In this document: piece by piece, positions 32,619-43,724 of the stretch
How the letters are laid out: each line of letters begins with the position of its first letter
Position numbering within the stretch: the first letter of the stretch is position 1
Assembly (NCBI RefSeq): GCF_000208745.1
Contig: NC_030852.1
Location: 34,858,167-34,922,166 of the forward strand
Length of the DNA: 64,000 bases
Source of the DNA: Theobroma cacao
Taxonomy: Eukaryota > Streptophyta > Magnoliopsida > Malvales > Malvaceae
Direction of reading: 5' to 3'
Made by a program: the position numbers and the translations under genes
Notes under the pieces: generated by a model
Seen by the model: only the letters and a program-made list of their open reading frames with translations
Told to the model about the DNA's origin: nothing
Database searches by the model: none

Positions 32619-33903
32619 TCCTCTGTGTAAATGTGTTTTTCTATATTCCCTCTCTCTCCTCTCTTTTGGTGGCTTACCCAAATTGTGCATTTGTTTATGA
32701 GTGCAATGTTTCAAACACGATCTTTTTCCCCTTCAAGTTTTTTCTTATAATTATGTAGTCAAAACTTGAATATTCTTTGCTACTGAATGCTTTTCTTGTC
32801 TCTGCAGCATCCGTATTCATCATATCATAGCTAAATTTGTCAAGGAAGCAAAAAAAGGAACCAAAAACTATAATTAATAAAAAGGAAAAAGTTAAACTGT
32901 CTCCAAATGGACCAAAACCAAACTCTAATAGGTCAACTAATGATTCCAGGCCACTTCAGGTCCATCAAAGTACGATACTTTGATCAAGCAAGAAAATATT
33001 GGATGGTAGTGTAAAGTGTGGACGAGGACTGGGAGCTCTCTTCCTCAAATAAAAATCATGGTCATCCCGTCCTACACTGCTTTGGTGGAAAGCAACATAA
33101 AATTAAGTTTACAGTAGTATTTTCTTGTTTTAATAAAGCATGCTGTTCTAACAAGCAATCAGGGCTTTGGCCTCTTTAGATAGAAACGATAAATAATCAA
33201 ATCTCTTATACTCCCACAATGTACGTAGTTGTCCAACTAAAAGCACTTGAAATGAAATTAATCACCTAATCAGCTACTCTGGTACGTAATAAAAAAAATT
33301 GAATGCATCAAACATATATAAGTTAAATTTTATGAAAATCTTATATTTATACCTCACTAGTTAATTAACATTTTAAACCCCATTGAATCATAAAGTGATA
33401 TACTCAAACTTTGGCTTGGATCATTACCTCAGCTACTCTAATGAAAGACGGCAATTTATATATTAGAAATTAGATTAATATGGGCTGATGGTAGTGAAGG
33501 ACGTATCTTTGAGAATTGCTAGGATATTTCTGATCTATCAAGGAAGTCAACATTCAAAGAAACTATAAAGACGATAAATGTTGTTAGAAACCCAGAAGCA
33601 TGATTGGTTGCAATAGCCGTCTACGTAAATCATTCAACGATGTGTTGATCCAGTTTCACTTTCTTCTGATAATAATAAAAAACTAACTAAACCTAAATGA
33701 TAAATTATGAATTGGCCGGCTGGTTTGGCCCACCTTAAGCTCGAAATATTTGACGTTTCTACTTTGACCTCTTCATTTCCTGATGACCTTAAAAGCTCGT
33801 GCTCTTTGCTGGGGTAAGGTAAATCCTTTTGCTATTCTTGCTTTACTCCTCAATTACTCCCACAAAGAAAACAATCAGCTGGGCCAAAATAAAGCAGATC
33901 AGA
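32619..33903. other. intergenic region with a relic reductase exon
   Basis: SEH1 3' UTR, then a relic of a reductase last exon and 3' UTR (about 32990-33160), then the promoter region of the intact reductase gene. Nothing else was recognised. Confidence 0.65.
32990..33052 (+). pseudogene. relic of the last exon of a DFR-like reductase
   Basis: Reads KKILDGSVKCGRGLGALFLK and then stop. This aligns with the C-termini of the intact gene ([19 protein letters not shown]) and of the pseudogene (KKILDDNVKCGIQLGAVFLN). The DNA after the stop also resembles the intact gene's 3' UTR (CAACATAAAA.T, TTTAATAAAGCATGC). No upstream exons are recognisable. Confidence 0.8.
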
Positions 33904-35380
33904 ATGGACAGGACATCTAATATCAAGGTCTGCGTTACCGGAGGTGCTGGATATATCGCGTCTTGGCTTGTTAAGAAGCTCCTAGAGAAAGGCTATATTG
34001 TCCATTCCACGCTCAGAAACTTGGGTTCTCCTTCTTATCCCCATCTCTATTTCTCTCTTTCCTTCTGTCGTGCTCTTGCAGCTATCTCATAGACTTTAAT
34101 AATTTTCAATAAAATTGCAGAGGATAAATCAAAAGTAGACTTTCTTAAGTCCCTCCCTGGTGCAGACACCAATCTAATGTTATTTCAAGCTGATTTATAC
34201 AATCCCAATCAGTTTGAAAGAGCCATTCAGGGGTGTGAGTATGTCTTTCATGTAGCTACTCCATTGGTTCATGACAGTACTCAAGGCTCAATGGTTGGTT
34301 TTCTTCATCAAATGATTAGCTTATCAAAGTTATTTCCAATTTGTCTTAACCCAAGTTTTGATGACTTTATTATTATTATTTTTTTTGTGTATTTATAATA
34401 GTTCAAGGATACAACTGAAGCAGCTGTTGCTGGGGTGAGAAGCATTGCTGACGCTTGCATCCGATCCCAAACAGTTAAGCGACTCATCTACACAGCTTCT
34501 GTGATGGCATCCTCACCACTAACCGAAGATAGACTTCAGTTCAAACCTTGCGTGGATGAATCGTGTTGGACACCTGTTGATATGTTATTTACTTACTGCA
34601 ATGAAGTTACACTGGTATATATTTATTTCTTCTCTTTAGATTGTCACTGCAGTGATATCAATAATTAACTAATGTCTCAGAATATGAAATTCACATTTCT
34701 TTCTTTCTTGGCTGCAATTCTTGCTCTTAGGCATATACTAGATCAAAAACGTTAGCAGAGAAAGAGGCGTTGAGCTATAACGAAATGAATAACTGCAATT
34801 TAGAAGTCGTAACACTTCCCTGTGGCCTGGTGGGAGGAGAGACTCTTCTTTCCTACGTGCCTTTAAGTGTGGAAATAATGACTCTTACACACCTTAGAGG
34901 AAAAATTTTCTCTGTCGAGGGATTAAGACTTATGCAAGAGATTCTTGGATCAGTTCCCCTGGTACACATTGATGATGTTTGTGATGCGCATATCTTCTGC
35001 ATGGAGACCCCATCCATGAGAGGCAGGTTCCTTTGTGCAGCAGCTAATCCAACCATTGCAGAAATTGCAACTTATTTTGGAGAAAATTACCTGGACTGCA
35101 AGATTGGTGAAGAGTAAGAAATTAGTAATTGAAAAATAATTCGGAATTTCGAGCAATGCTTGTATCACTAAATACTAAAAAAAACATATAGTGCTATATA
35201 TATGTACTGATTATTGTTTGATTTCATTCTTAATTCAGGTTGATGGGAGAAGAAAAGGGAGGAATTGCATTCGACTCTAGCAAGCTGATCAAAATGGGTT
35301 TCCATTACAAATGTGATATGAAGAAAATATTAGATGATAGCATGAAATGCAGAAGGCGACTGGGTGCTCTCCCCAATTAG
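33904..35380 (+). CDS. DFR-like NADPH-dependent reductase (HC-toxin-reductase / anthocyanidin-reductase-like)
   Basis: Five exons: 33904-34024, 34121-34293, 34402-34614, 34731-35113 and 35239-35380. They encode 343 residues with consistent phases. It is an extended short-chain dehydrogenase/reductase of the dihydroflavonol-4-reductase family. The nucleotide-binding motif is [14 protein letters not shown] (residues 10-23), the catalytic Ser is S131 (IYTASVMAS) and the active-site pair is Y171xxxK175 ([14 protein letters not shown]). Other family blocks are RLLF-like [19 protein letters not shown] and [14 protein letters not shown]. Among named members it looks closest from memory to plant NADPH HC-toxin reductase-like and anthocyanidin reductase-like proteins; the true substrate is unknown. 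The third glycine of TGxxGxxG is Ala (A19), which is worth noting. Exon 2 ends ATG|GT and gives HDSTQGSM then FKDTTEAAV. Confidence 0.9.
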
Positions 35381-36451
35381 ATGTTGGAGGCAACATTAAA
35401 AATTGTAGTTTTTGCTTTAATAAAGCATACAGCTCGACAATGGGCTTGCTACATAGGTGATATTGACGTTCTGTTCAGTGACGAAAATAATAATATTTAT
35501 AAAAATAAAATTATAAAATATTTTCAAAAAATAAAAATAAAAATTTAAAATTTAAAAAAAAAAATTTAAAATTTTCAGAAGGCGGGACCGTACTAGCTCC
35601 CCTCCCTATGCCTTTGGTCCTGTTAGATACCCATATAACGTAAGAATATTTATGATGTATTTAATGGGAAAATAAATCTGTTTTGAACTTTCGGCAATAT
35701 ACAAAGCCCAAAATGATGATAAACCTATACACAGATAGGCATAGGATATACATTGAATGTACTCAATTTTTTTTTTAACTAACAATTTAATTCTGTTTGA
35801 GAATATATATTCCTTTGCCGTATCCTTTGAGGATTGCTAATTAGTTTCCATCAACAGGAAATTAAATTAATTAATCTGATCCAAAAATGATATAGTAATA
35901 TAATTTTATTAATTTACATTTGTACAAACCGTAAATTTGTTTTCCTTCAAAAAAAAAAAAAGGGCACTAAACCGAAAATTAATAGTATATTGAATGTTAA
36001 AGTATATCAGTAATTCCACCTTTAGTTTGCTTGGTGCAAAACAAACTGTCCTCACCATTTTACTTTGTTGGGTGCAAAACAAAGTAGATCAGTAATAAAA
36101 AAAACCAGCAATAGCTTTCAACACCCTTTGGATTTCATTGTTGTTTTGTTTATTTGGTGTTTTAATATCTTTTTCTCTTATATTTTTATTCACTATTTTA
36201 AAAAAATAATTTTATATTTGTTTACTTTAATCAATTTTTATAAAAGAAATGTAAAATTAAAAATTTATATTAAAAAAATATAAATATTTAACTTTATATT
36301 TTTATATAAAAAGATGATTTTATAAATTTATATTTTATTTTTAATAAAATATTTTCAAACCAAATACTACAATATAATCCTTCTAGTAATTACATTTTCT
36401 ACAATCGTCATTTTTCTATAGTATATCAAACATTGCAAAATTATTTTCACA
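35381..36451. other. AT-rich interval between reductase gene and pseudogene
   Basis: Very AT-rich with runs of A and simple TA stretches. No trace of the missing 5' exons of the downstream pseudogene was found. Confidence 0.6.
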
Positions 36452-37574
36452 GCATCCTCACCACTAACAAAAGATGGACTGAACTCGCAAATTTTCCATA
36501 AATGAATCGTGTTGGACTCTTATTGATTTCCCATTTACTCGTGGCCTCGAGTATATGCAGGTATGTCCTTTTCTGATCCATAATTTTCATGGCCTAAATG
36601 ACAGCTAGCAATTTTTGTTGTTTCGTGAGATTTCTAATTTTATGCCAAGTTTTGAACTAGTATTAATTTGATTTTCGTTGGAGGAATTATATATATTCAA
36701 TCAGTCATATATATATATATATATTATTTACAAATTTTTATATTCTTTGTTTACACAGTTATGCAATTTTTCTAATTTGAAATGATTTTCTCTTAATTAC
36801 TTCTTAATTTTATTTTAATTCTTTAATTATGGTATTTTTATCCCAATCTCCCAATACAAAATCTTCGACTTTTTCTCCTAAATTACTGTTTTTACGGCTC
36901 AAATTACTTTAAACTTCAAGTTTAAAATTCTGACCATCTTTTTTTTGGATGAAATTTCCTGCTGTTAGACATACAAGATAGCAAAAACCTTAGCAGAGAA
37001 AGGGGCATTGAGCTATAACGATAATCCTGATGGCAAGTTAGAAGCTGTAACTCTTCCCTGTGGCCTAGAGGGAGGAGAGACGCTACTGTCATACGTGCCT
37101 CTAAGCGTAGAAGTAATGTTTTCGCAGCTCATTGGCAATTTGCCCGCTTTCAAGGCATTCGAATTTATTGAAGAACTTCTGGGATCAATTCCTAGGTACA
37201 CATCGAAGACGTCAGCGATGCACATATCTTCTGCATGGAGATACCCTCCATGAGAGGCAGATTCCTTTGTGCAGCAGCTAATCCAACCATCAGACAAAAC
37301 TCAACGTACTTTCGAGAAAATTATCCACAACACCAGATAAAAGAAGAGTTCGCTAGAAATATAAACAAATCTTAACATGCAAATTCGGTATATAATAATG
37401 TATAATAATTTTTTGATTTCAATGTGCAGGTTCATGGGGCAAGAAAAGAAAGGCATTGCTTGTGACTCCAGCAAATTGGTGAAGATGGGCTTTGAGTACA
37501 AATACGACATGAAGAAAATATTAGATGATAATGTAAAATGTGGAATACAGCTAGGAGCTGTCTTCCTCAATTAG
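36452..37574 (+). pseudogene. 5'-truncated DFR-like reductase pseudogene
   Basis: Contains only the end of exon 3 (about 36452-36560, from SSPLTKDG onward), exon 4 (about 36970-37350) and exon 5 (about 37430-37574, ending AVFLN and TAG). Exons 1, 2 and most of 3 are missing. Against the intact gene there is one extra base within the exon 3 remnant, and one missing base near 37195 where PLVHIDDV would be encoded, so the frame breaks twice. YxxxK is still visible (TYKIAKTLAEK). The last exon is open and well conserved, so decay is moderate. A (TA)n run lies in the remnant intron near 36706-36723. Confidence 0.9.
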
Positions 37575-39186
37575 TGATGAATTATATATTATGGTCAAAT
37601 TATGGAAATAAAGCATCTGAATATTTGGTTTATTAATTGGTATATGATTCTTGTTTAAAGATTAAGATTCGAATCTCAATTCTTCAAAATAAAAAAAAAT
37701 TAATAGAAATAAAGCGGTAGTTTGCCTTTGAATTAATTAGTGGGTTTTGGATTTGCATTGCTTGTAACTATATATTTGGAGTATTTGATGAAAACTTATG
37801 AAATAAAATTGTTTTAAGTTATTTCACGTGCATCCTTAGGGTAGGGGAAGTGGAGCATGCATCCTTGATATAAGGATCCATACCTTATTGTATTAATTTG
37901 AAATAGTGAGCTTAAACTTAAATACTCTAAGCTTAGTCCTTTGTTTTATTTTTCTCTATAATATTGGAGATGAGACAAAATTACTTTGTGAATTACTAAC
38001 ATTCTACTGCCTTAGTTTGGTTTTTATAAGATTGGAACCGTGCAATTTCAGAAACTGTATTATGTTCGGTCTAAAAGTTCACTTGTCTGTACTGTATCTA
38101 CCATTGTCTTGTCCGTATAAATTATTAATCTCACCTTCATCCCCAGCTGCCTTAAATGTCATTGTCCTAGAACTTGGTAGTACTAATTAATACTCCAGTC
38201 AACTTCATTTCATGCTGTGCGCGTGCCATGAACAGCAAGAAAATCAAGATAATTAGCACCAGACAGTTCTTTTGGACAAACAGTCCAGTTCTTAAACGCT
38301 TTTCTACCTGTAACTTGGCTTTACCATCGACTGCTTTTGCGTTTGTTCCAGCTACTTCTTGTTCGCTTGTTTGTTTGAACTTCCTTGGCCCCTCCCATTG
38401 GTATTTTAAGCTGTTGCGTTTTTAAATCTTCTATCCAGAAAGAATAAAAGAAAAGAAGAGGAAGAAGATGAAACACAGTTATTTAAATCTCGCGAAGGCT
38501 CTGGCACGTCCATTGTAGGCGACAAGCAGAATAAAAGATTATCCTTTCAAGACACAATTAGTCCACAGGAACGGCTCAATCCAACAACATAAAGACAGGA
38601 AGTAAAGCTAATTTAATAGCGAATTGAAGGTCCGGCATGGAAGGGAATCAATTCCTACCTCCCATGCATTTGTTCCGGAAAGTAAGCAAGAACAACAACA
38701 CTTGATATGTATTAAAGAAATAAACAAAGTAGTCAAACATTTTAGTTTTATAGTTCCAAGCTTTTAAAATACCTCGTTCCTTTTTAGGTAATGTTAGGAG
38801 AAGCCAGAGGAAGTGACCGTTGAACATGAGCTCAATTATTATTTTAGACCCTTATGGTATTTTATAGTCGACCTTCCGCCATGCGCTCTCCACATTTTTT
38901 CATTTTATTCTCGGCACTCCGCACCGTTCTATTTCAAGGATGGGCGACTAGAAGCCCAAGAATTGGTGGTGTTACTTCTAATTGAAGGTAGAAAATTCTT
39001 GGGCTCTGTACAGTCCAGGTTCACTGTGATCAGTCCAAGTCAATGTGGCAAAGCCCATTATACATGGCCTGTTTGCTGCATTAGAACCCAAATCCACACA
39101 TTAAATTTCTCCGATCCACCGCATTACTATTATCTACAAGAGGGAAATCCAAATTCCTAAGCGAAAAGGCGGAAGCTGTAGTTACG
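37575..39186. other. intergenic region, no gene seen
   Basis: Holds a SINE-like tail (37619-37699) and otherwise short frames without recognisable content. The last 150 bases are the likely leader of the next gene. Confidence 0.6.
37619..37699 (+). mobile_element. SINE-like 3' tail, copy 3
   Basis: ATTTGGTTTATTAATTGGTA, then GATTCGAATCTC (box B-like), then TTCAAAATAAAAAAAAA. It has the same layout as copies at 18101 and 29291 and lies 45 bp past the reductase pseudogene stop. Confidence 0.55.
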
Positions 39187-40935
39187 ATGAATCTCAGTTG
39201 TCTACAACAACCACCCAGCTATCCTGTCCCTCTAACATTTGCGGGCTCTTCTTCTTTCTTGCACAATCACCGAGCAAACCCAAGTAAATTAAGCAGAGAT
39301 TTCAGGAGTTATAAAAATGGAGAGGTTGTAAAGAGGAAAGGAGGAATTGTATGTGGGTGGTTATTGCCAGTGGATCCATGGGCACCTAACATTGACTCGC
39401 AGAGCATTGCTTCGCAGCTTTTTGCAGTTTCTTTGTTTCCGTACATTGGGTTCCTGTACTTCATCACCAAATCAAAGTCTGCTCCGAAGCTCACCCTTTT
39501 TGGCTTCTACTTCTTGCTTGCCTTTGTTGGGGCCACCAGTGAGTTTCTGGGAATTATACGTATCTCTTTCTCAGATCCTTTTATTATGGAGTAATTGACA
39601 TTATAAGGTTATTTTATGCTGTCTCTCGTTCTGAACTTCACAAATGAAGTGAATTTTGACTTGGGAGCAAGGGGTTTCTCTTGCCATGAAATGAAGAAAC
39701 TAGCATTTGGGCAAAAATTAGAATAAAATTAGACAGAGTAGCTAAGGTGCAAACGAAGTGAAACGATTATTAGTTACCTCTTGATAATGGTTTTTTACAA
39801 GATCCCACTTTGTTGATAAAGGCACCTACGTTGAAATACCATCATTTTTTGCATACATCCTCTTTTTGTTTTCTCAAATTGTGTAAATCACATGTTAGAT
39901 ATTTGAATTTAATTTATCTTGTTTCTCATATTCTATGCTACCTTTTTTTTTCTTATTTTTTTGGATAATTAAATGCGACCTTTTTCTTATCCTAGCTTAG
40001 GGAAGATATGCATTTTGTGACAGTGGGGCATCTTAAAGCTGTAACACTTCTGTTAGAATGGTAGAAATTTGGTGTCTGCTTTTGCTCATTTGGAACCAGG
40101 GCAGGCAGGCAGCTAGGTTCCAAGTTATCTATATATTCTACCATGTAATTTCTTCCCAGTTGTGATGCTGGAGAATTCCATGAATCCATTCATATATTTC
40201 AGTGCTGATCATTGGTTTCACATAGATTCTTCTGTTTTAGTGGCAAGTCTTTCTTATTTTTGCTTCATTTTCTCCAGGGTGCTTATTTTCATCTTTTTGT
40301 ACACTGCCTAATATAGATTTTTAGGCTTTAAATATATTCACTTCTTTTCTATTTGAATCCTGTGGCAATGTTTTCCAATTCCTTGTTTACTTGGTCAGTG
40401 GAGCTAAGCTGCATGAAGTACACAATTCAGCCCAAAGCAAACAGAAAATAAATGAGAGGGGATAGGGTTAAAAAACAAACAAAATGTAGCTTCATTCAAT
40501 TTAGTGTTGTACAAAATTTCTTACTTTGGATGCTTTTCTTCTGTAATTTGATTTGCTATTGGTGTCTTGTTTCAACTCTCTAATTTTGTTTGTGTTGGTC
40601 TTTTCTGACTTCGTGTCCACCGAGCAGTCCCCGCTGGAATATATGGTAAGTTCTCACCACTAAACAAAAATTGCTTTCATTTGTTATCGATCAATTTTTA
40701 CACATGCATGCCAAATTGTGACTCTATCCATGTGGTTGAGACAGCCAAGGTGAAATATGGTACTTCCTTGTCTAATGTGGATTGGTTACATGGAGGTGCT
40801 GAATCACTTCTCACTTTAACCAACTTATTCATTGTCTTGGGGTTGAGACAAGCTCTTCGGAAAACTGAGGATGCAAAAGAAAGCACATCAAGCTCTGCTC
40901 CAGATGCAAAAGAGCAGAAGAAGCCATTCATATAG
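39187..40935 (+). CDS. plastid membrane protein, probably DUF3593 family
   Basis: Three exons: 39187-39538, 40628-40645 (18 nt) and 40745-40935; 186 residues with phase-consistent GT..AG borders. The first 50 or so residues are Ser/Arg/Lys-rich and poor in acids, like a chloroplast transit peptide. The mature part has hydrophobic segments around SLFPYIGFLYFI, FGFYFLLAFVGA and LLTLTNLFIVLGL, plus the conserved words ATIPAGIY, KYGTSLSNVDWLHGGAESLL and RQALRK. The C-terminus is a charged, Ser-rich tail (KESTSSSAPDAKEQKKPFI). It resembles a small cyanobacterial/plant family I recall as DUF3593; that family name is from memory. The reading IPAGIY depends on the microexon; without it the conserved word is lost. 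Function is unknown, presumably in plastid membranes. Confidence 0.85.
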
Positions 40936-41805
40936 GTGTAGTAAGTAACATTATAATTAATATCCTTGCCATTTCATTGTTCAAGTACTAGGAGCTCTTC
41001 TCACTTCTGTTGAATGTTGCTTCTTTTCTCACAGTTATGTAATACCTAATCTTTTCTGCAGTTACCTTGCTACTATTGTTCTCCTGAGATCCCCTCAGCA
41101 CAATTACTAGCACACGTGCAACCTACCATTCTTATTTGCTGCTGAGTATCTTGGTTATTGGCTCATTTTCACATATCTTATAACATATTGCGAGTTTCCA
41201 GTCTAGAATTACAGATGCTGTCCGCGTTTCTCCATGTCCTCATTTTATCAGATCTCTTATCGGCATGAGTTCTGGGTTTTATTTTGTTTATGTATTCCAT
41301 CTGTTAAGAGTCTAGACAAGCAATGTTGTGTCTACTGAATAGACCATAGGAATGTAGATTCTTTTTTCCCGGTATATACATATTTTTCTATTGGCAAAGA
41401 TGGGATTTGTTGCTTTCGCACAATATTATGTTATGGACAACTTATTTGGATTTCAAATGGCCATCGCTTGAAAACTGATTTGCATATTGCAATGAAGTTG
41501 CAGCAAGTTAAAGGATATTTGCATCATTTATGTGTTTCACACCAGAAGGTTTCTATATGCCAACACTATTCTTTTTGGTAAAAGTCTAGGTACCAATATT
41601 ATTGCAACTGCGATTAGAACTAATGTCAAAACTTGTTATCCGAGGAAATTTCTTAAAATCAACATTGAATTGAAACTGACTTATTTATTATGCAATAGCT
41701 CATGTCATAACACAAGCTAGGATGAACAGACGCAACCAGCTAATCTGGTCAGCGTAACCTGAATTCTAGACCTACCTTTACTCTTATTTCGATTGTGAAA
41801 ATGAA
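40936..41805. other. intergenic region between convergent genes
   Basis: 3' UTRs of the DUF3593-like gene (plus strand) and the WRKY gene (minus strand). No other feature seen. Confidence 0.6.
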
Positions 41806-43300
41806 TTAGGAGAAAAATCCCGGGGTGTCAAAGGGGAAGTTTGGATCCAACTCCACATGATCGAGTGAGAAATCCAAGTCCATAATTGGAGAATTGGTGG
41901 CTGAAGTGTTGGCTGAAATCAACTCCGTGAGAACAGATTCAGCATGCCGTGCATCAAGAATCCCTCCCAAGTTGTTCATCTGAGAATGAGAAACTGAAAA
42001 GTAGTTTAATTCAGGTGTAGCAGGAGACATGAAAGGCGAAGAGAAGCTGCCCAAGATATTGTTGTTATCAAGTACTCCTGAAGGTGAAGAAGTATGGTTT
42101 TCGCTCGTAAGGCACCCAAATGATGATGGAGGAAAAGAGAAGGACGGTGCCACCCCTTTATTGTCTAAGCCCTCAGTATTGACCCTTAGGCCTTTTCGAA
42201 AATTTAAGAGGATATCTTGTGATTGCCATTGTTGGTTATTGTTATAGTTAAGGTTGTTTGATTTATGTTCTTGTTTTTCTGGTGATGCTGGTGGTGGAAC
42301 TGCTGCCTGGTTGCCAAGGGCACATGTGTGAGTTCCTCTGTACGTGATCTCAAAGATGGCGGGATCTTCATCCGATCTCTGGACTTGCTTTGTAGCCCAG
42401 CAGTTCTGAGTGTTCCGGTAGGTGCATCTGTAATAGCTTCTGCAAAAGCAAACCATCTCCCATCAGAAATTTTACCAAACAAAAGTGAAGATACTTGTAG
42501 GAAAAGAAAATTTTAGGCACTCCAATGAACTAGTCAAAAACAGAATAGCCTACTTTTCTTTTATTGGTTTTTTTTTTTCTTTCTTTTTGAAACTACAGAT
42601 CCCAAAGGGTTAAAAAGTTGGTGTAACTTTTTTTTATATGTTTAATAGAAGAAACTGCTTAGCAAATGATTAGATGAGTGGCTCCAATGACTTCCAAGAA
42701 AGAAAAAGGGTCTTTCAAGCAGGACAAGAGAAAAGACTTATCACCTAGGATATTTGGCTCCGAGGATATCTTTCTGCCCATATTTTCTCCAGCTGTACCC
42801 ATCGTCATGAGGTCCCTCCAGCAGGCTTTCAGAACTTACTCTCACCTGATCCGTCCATCTAGGCAACATCTTTCTGCAAAACCCAATTCCAAAAACATGT
42901 TCCAGGAAGCATTAGCATCAAATTAACCATAAGTTTGCAACAAAAGATGCGAGAATTTCATAACTTGTAGCTTGAAAATTCACCTCTTCTTTGAGACATC
43001 TCGGATATCCTGGTTGTCCTTTTCAAGGTCATCACTCCGAGGGCTGCCGTTTGTGGATAGGGGAGACTCTGGCACTCCAGATGTTGCTCCCACATTCTGT
43101 TGTGGCTGTCCCACAGGCCGATTCATTTTCAAAATCAGAAGAGCTTTCTCGTAGGAAGACAAAATCTTCTGTACTAACAAGTCCCTGGACTCAACAGAAG
43201 ATGCTGTTCCCAAATGCATCCGTAACTGTTTTGCTAATTCCATTCCTTGAATCAGCTCACCGATCAGTGTTTCCTGCTCCCAGTGCCATCCGTGCTCCAT
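41806..43300 (-). CDS. group III WRKY transcription factor (WRKY41/53/30-like)
   Basis: Three exons on the minus strand: 43300-42984, 42873-42745 and 42439-41806, encoding 359 residues. The WRKYGQK heptad is at residues 134-140, and the zinc ligands are C154, C162, H186 and C188 (C-X7-C-X23-H-X-C), which defines group III. The intron inside the domain follows YPR, as expected for this family. The N-terminal block TLIGELIQGMELAKQLRMHL and KILSSYEKALLILK, then PESPLSTNGSPRS, resembles the WRKY53/41/30/46 subgroup from memory. The C-terminal part is rich in N, S and D, with acidic stretches typical of an activation region. Nuclear, binds W-boxes (TTGACC/T). Members act in defence and senescence; the role here is inferred. 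Confidence 0.95.
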
Positions 43301-43671
43301 TTTTTCCTTCTTCTACAGTTTTCACCGCACGATATAACGGGAAATAGGGTGATTCCTTCTTTGAAATTTGGAAGTACTAAATCATAATACTACCACTTCC
43401 AGATACTAGACTGGGTAAATTTGTGTTATCAAGAAGCAAAAGCTTTCCCCTAAGGAACACAAGCAGAAGCAGCCAAAGGGATTGAAATAACCTGAATGGT
43501 GAAGAGTAAGAAGCAACAACCATGGAAGTTGGCCTGAATGAAATTTGTATTATGGAGCCGAAAAGTTCAGCTGTTAAAAACTTGTTTATGTAGAGCTTAA
43601 GCGAAAGGGAGAGTACGAGAGTGAAAGCTCTTGGTTTGAAGAAGAAAATTGAAGGTTTGGGTTTATAAAGG

Positions 43672-43679
43672 AGCTCCTT
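43672..43679 (-). promoter_or_regulatory. TATA box of the WRKY gene
   Basis: TTTATAAA (palindromic) lies about 370 bp upstream of the start codon and implies a 5' leader of about 340 nt. Confidence 0.5.
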
Positions 43680-43718
43680 GAGATAGAAAAGGTTGTGGGA
43701 ACGTAGAAAGTTTGAAGG

Positions 43719-43724
43719 TTGACC
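43719..43724 (+). promoter_or_regulatory. W-box next to the WRKY TATA box
   Basis: TTGACC, the WRKY-binding core, lies about 40 bp upstream of the TATA box relative to the minus-strand gene. It suggests control by this or other WRKY factors. Confidence 0.5.

Noticed and set aside
36013..36430. possible MITE in the spacer before the reductase pseudogene
   Set aside because: Some Harbinger-like words (CAAACCAAATACTAC) are present, but matching inverted ends and a target duplication could not be found.
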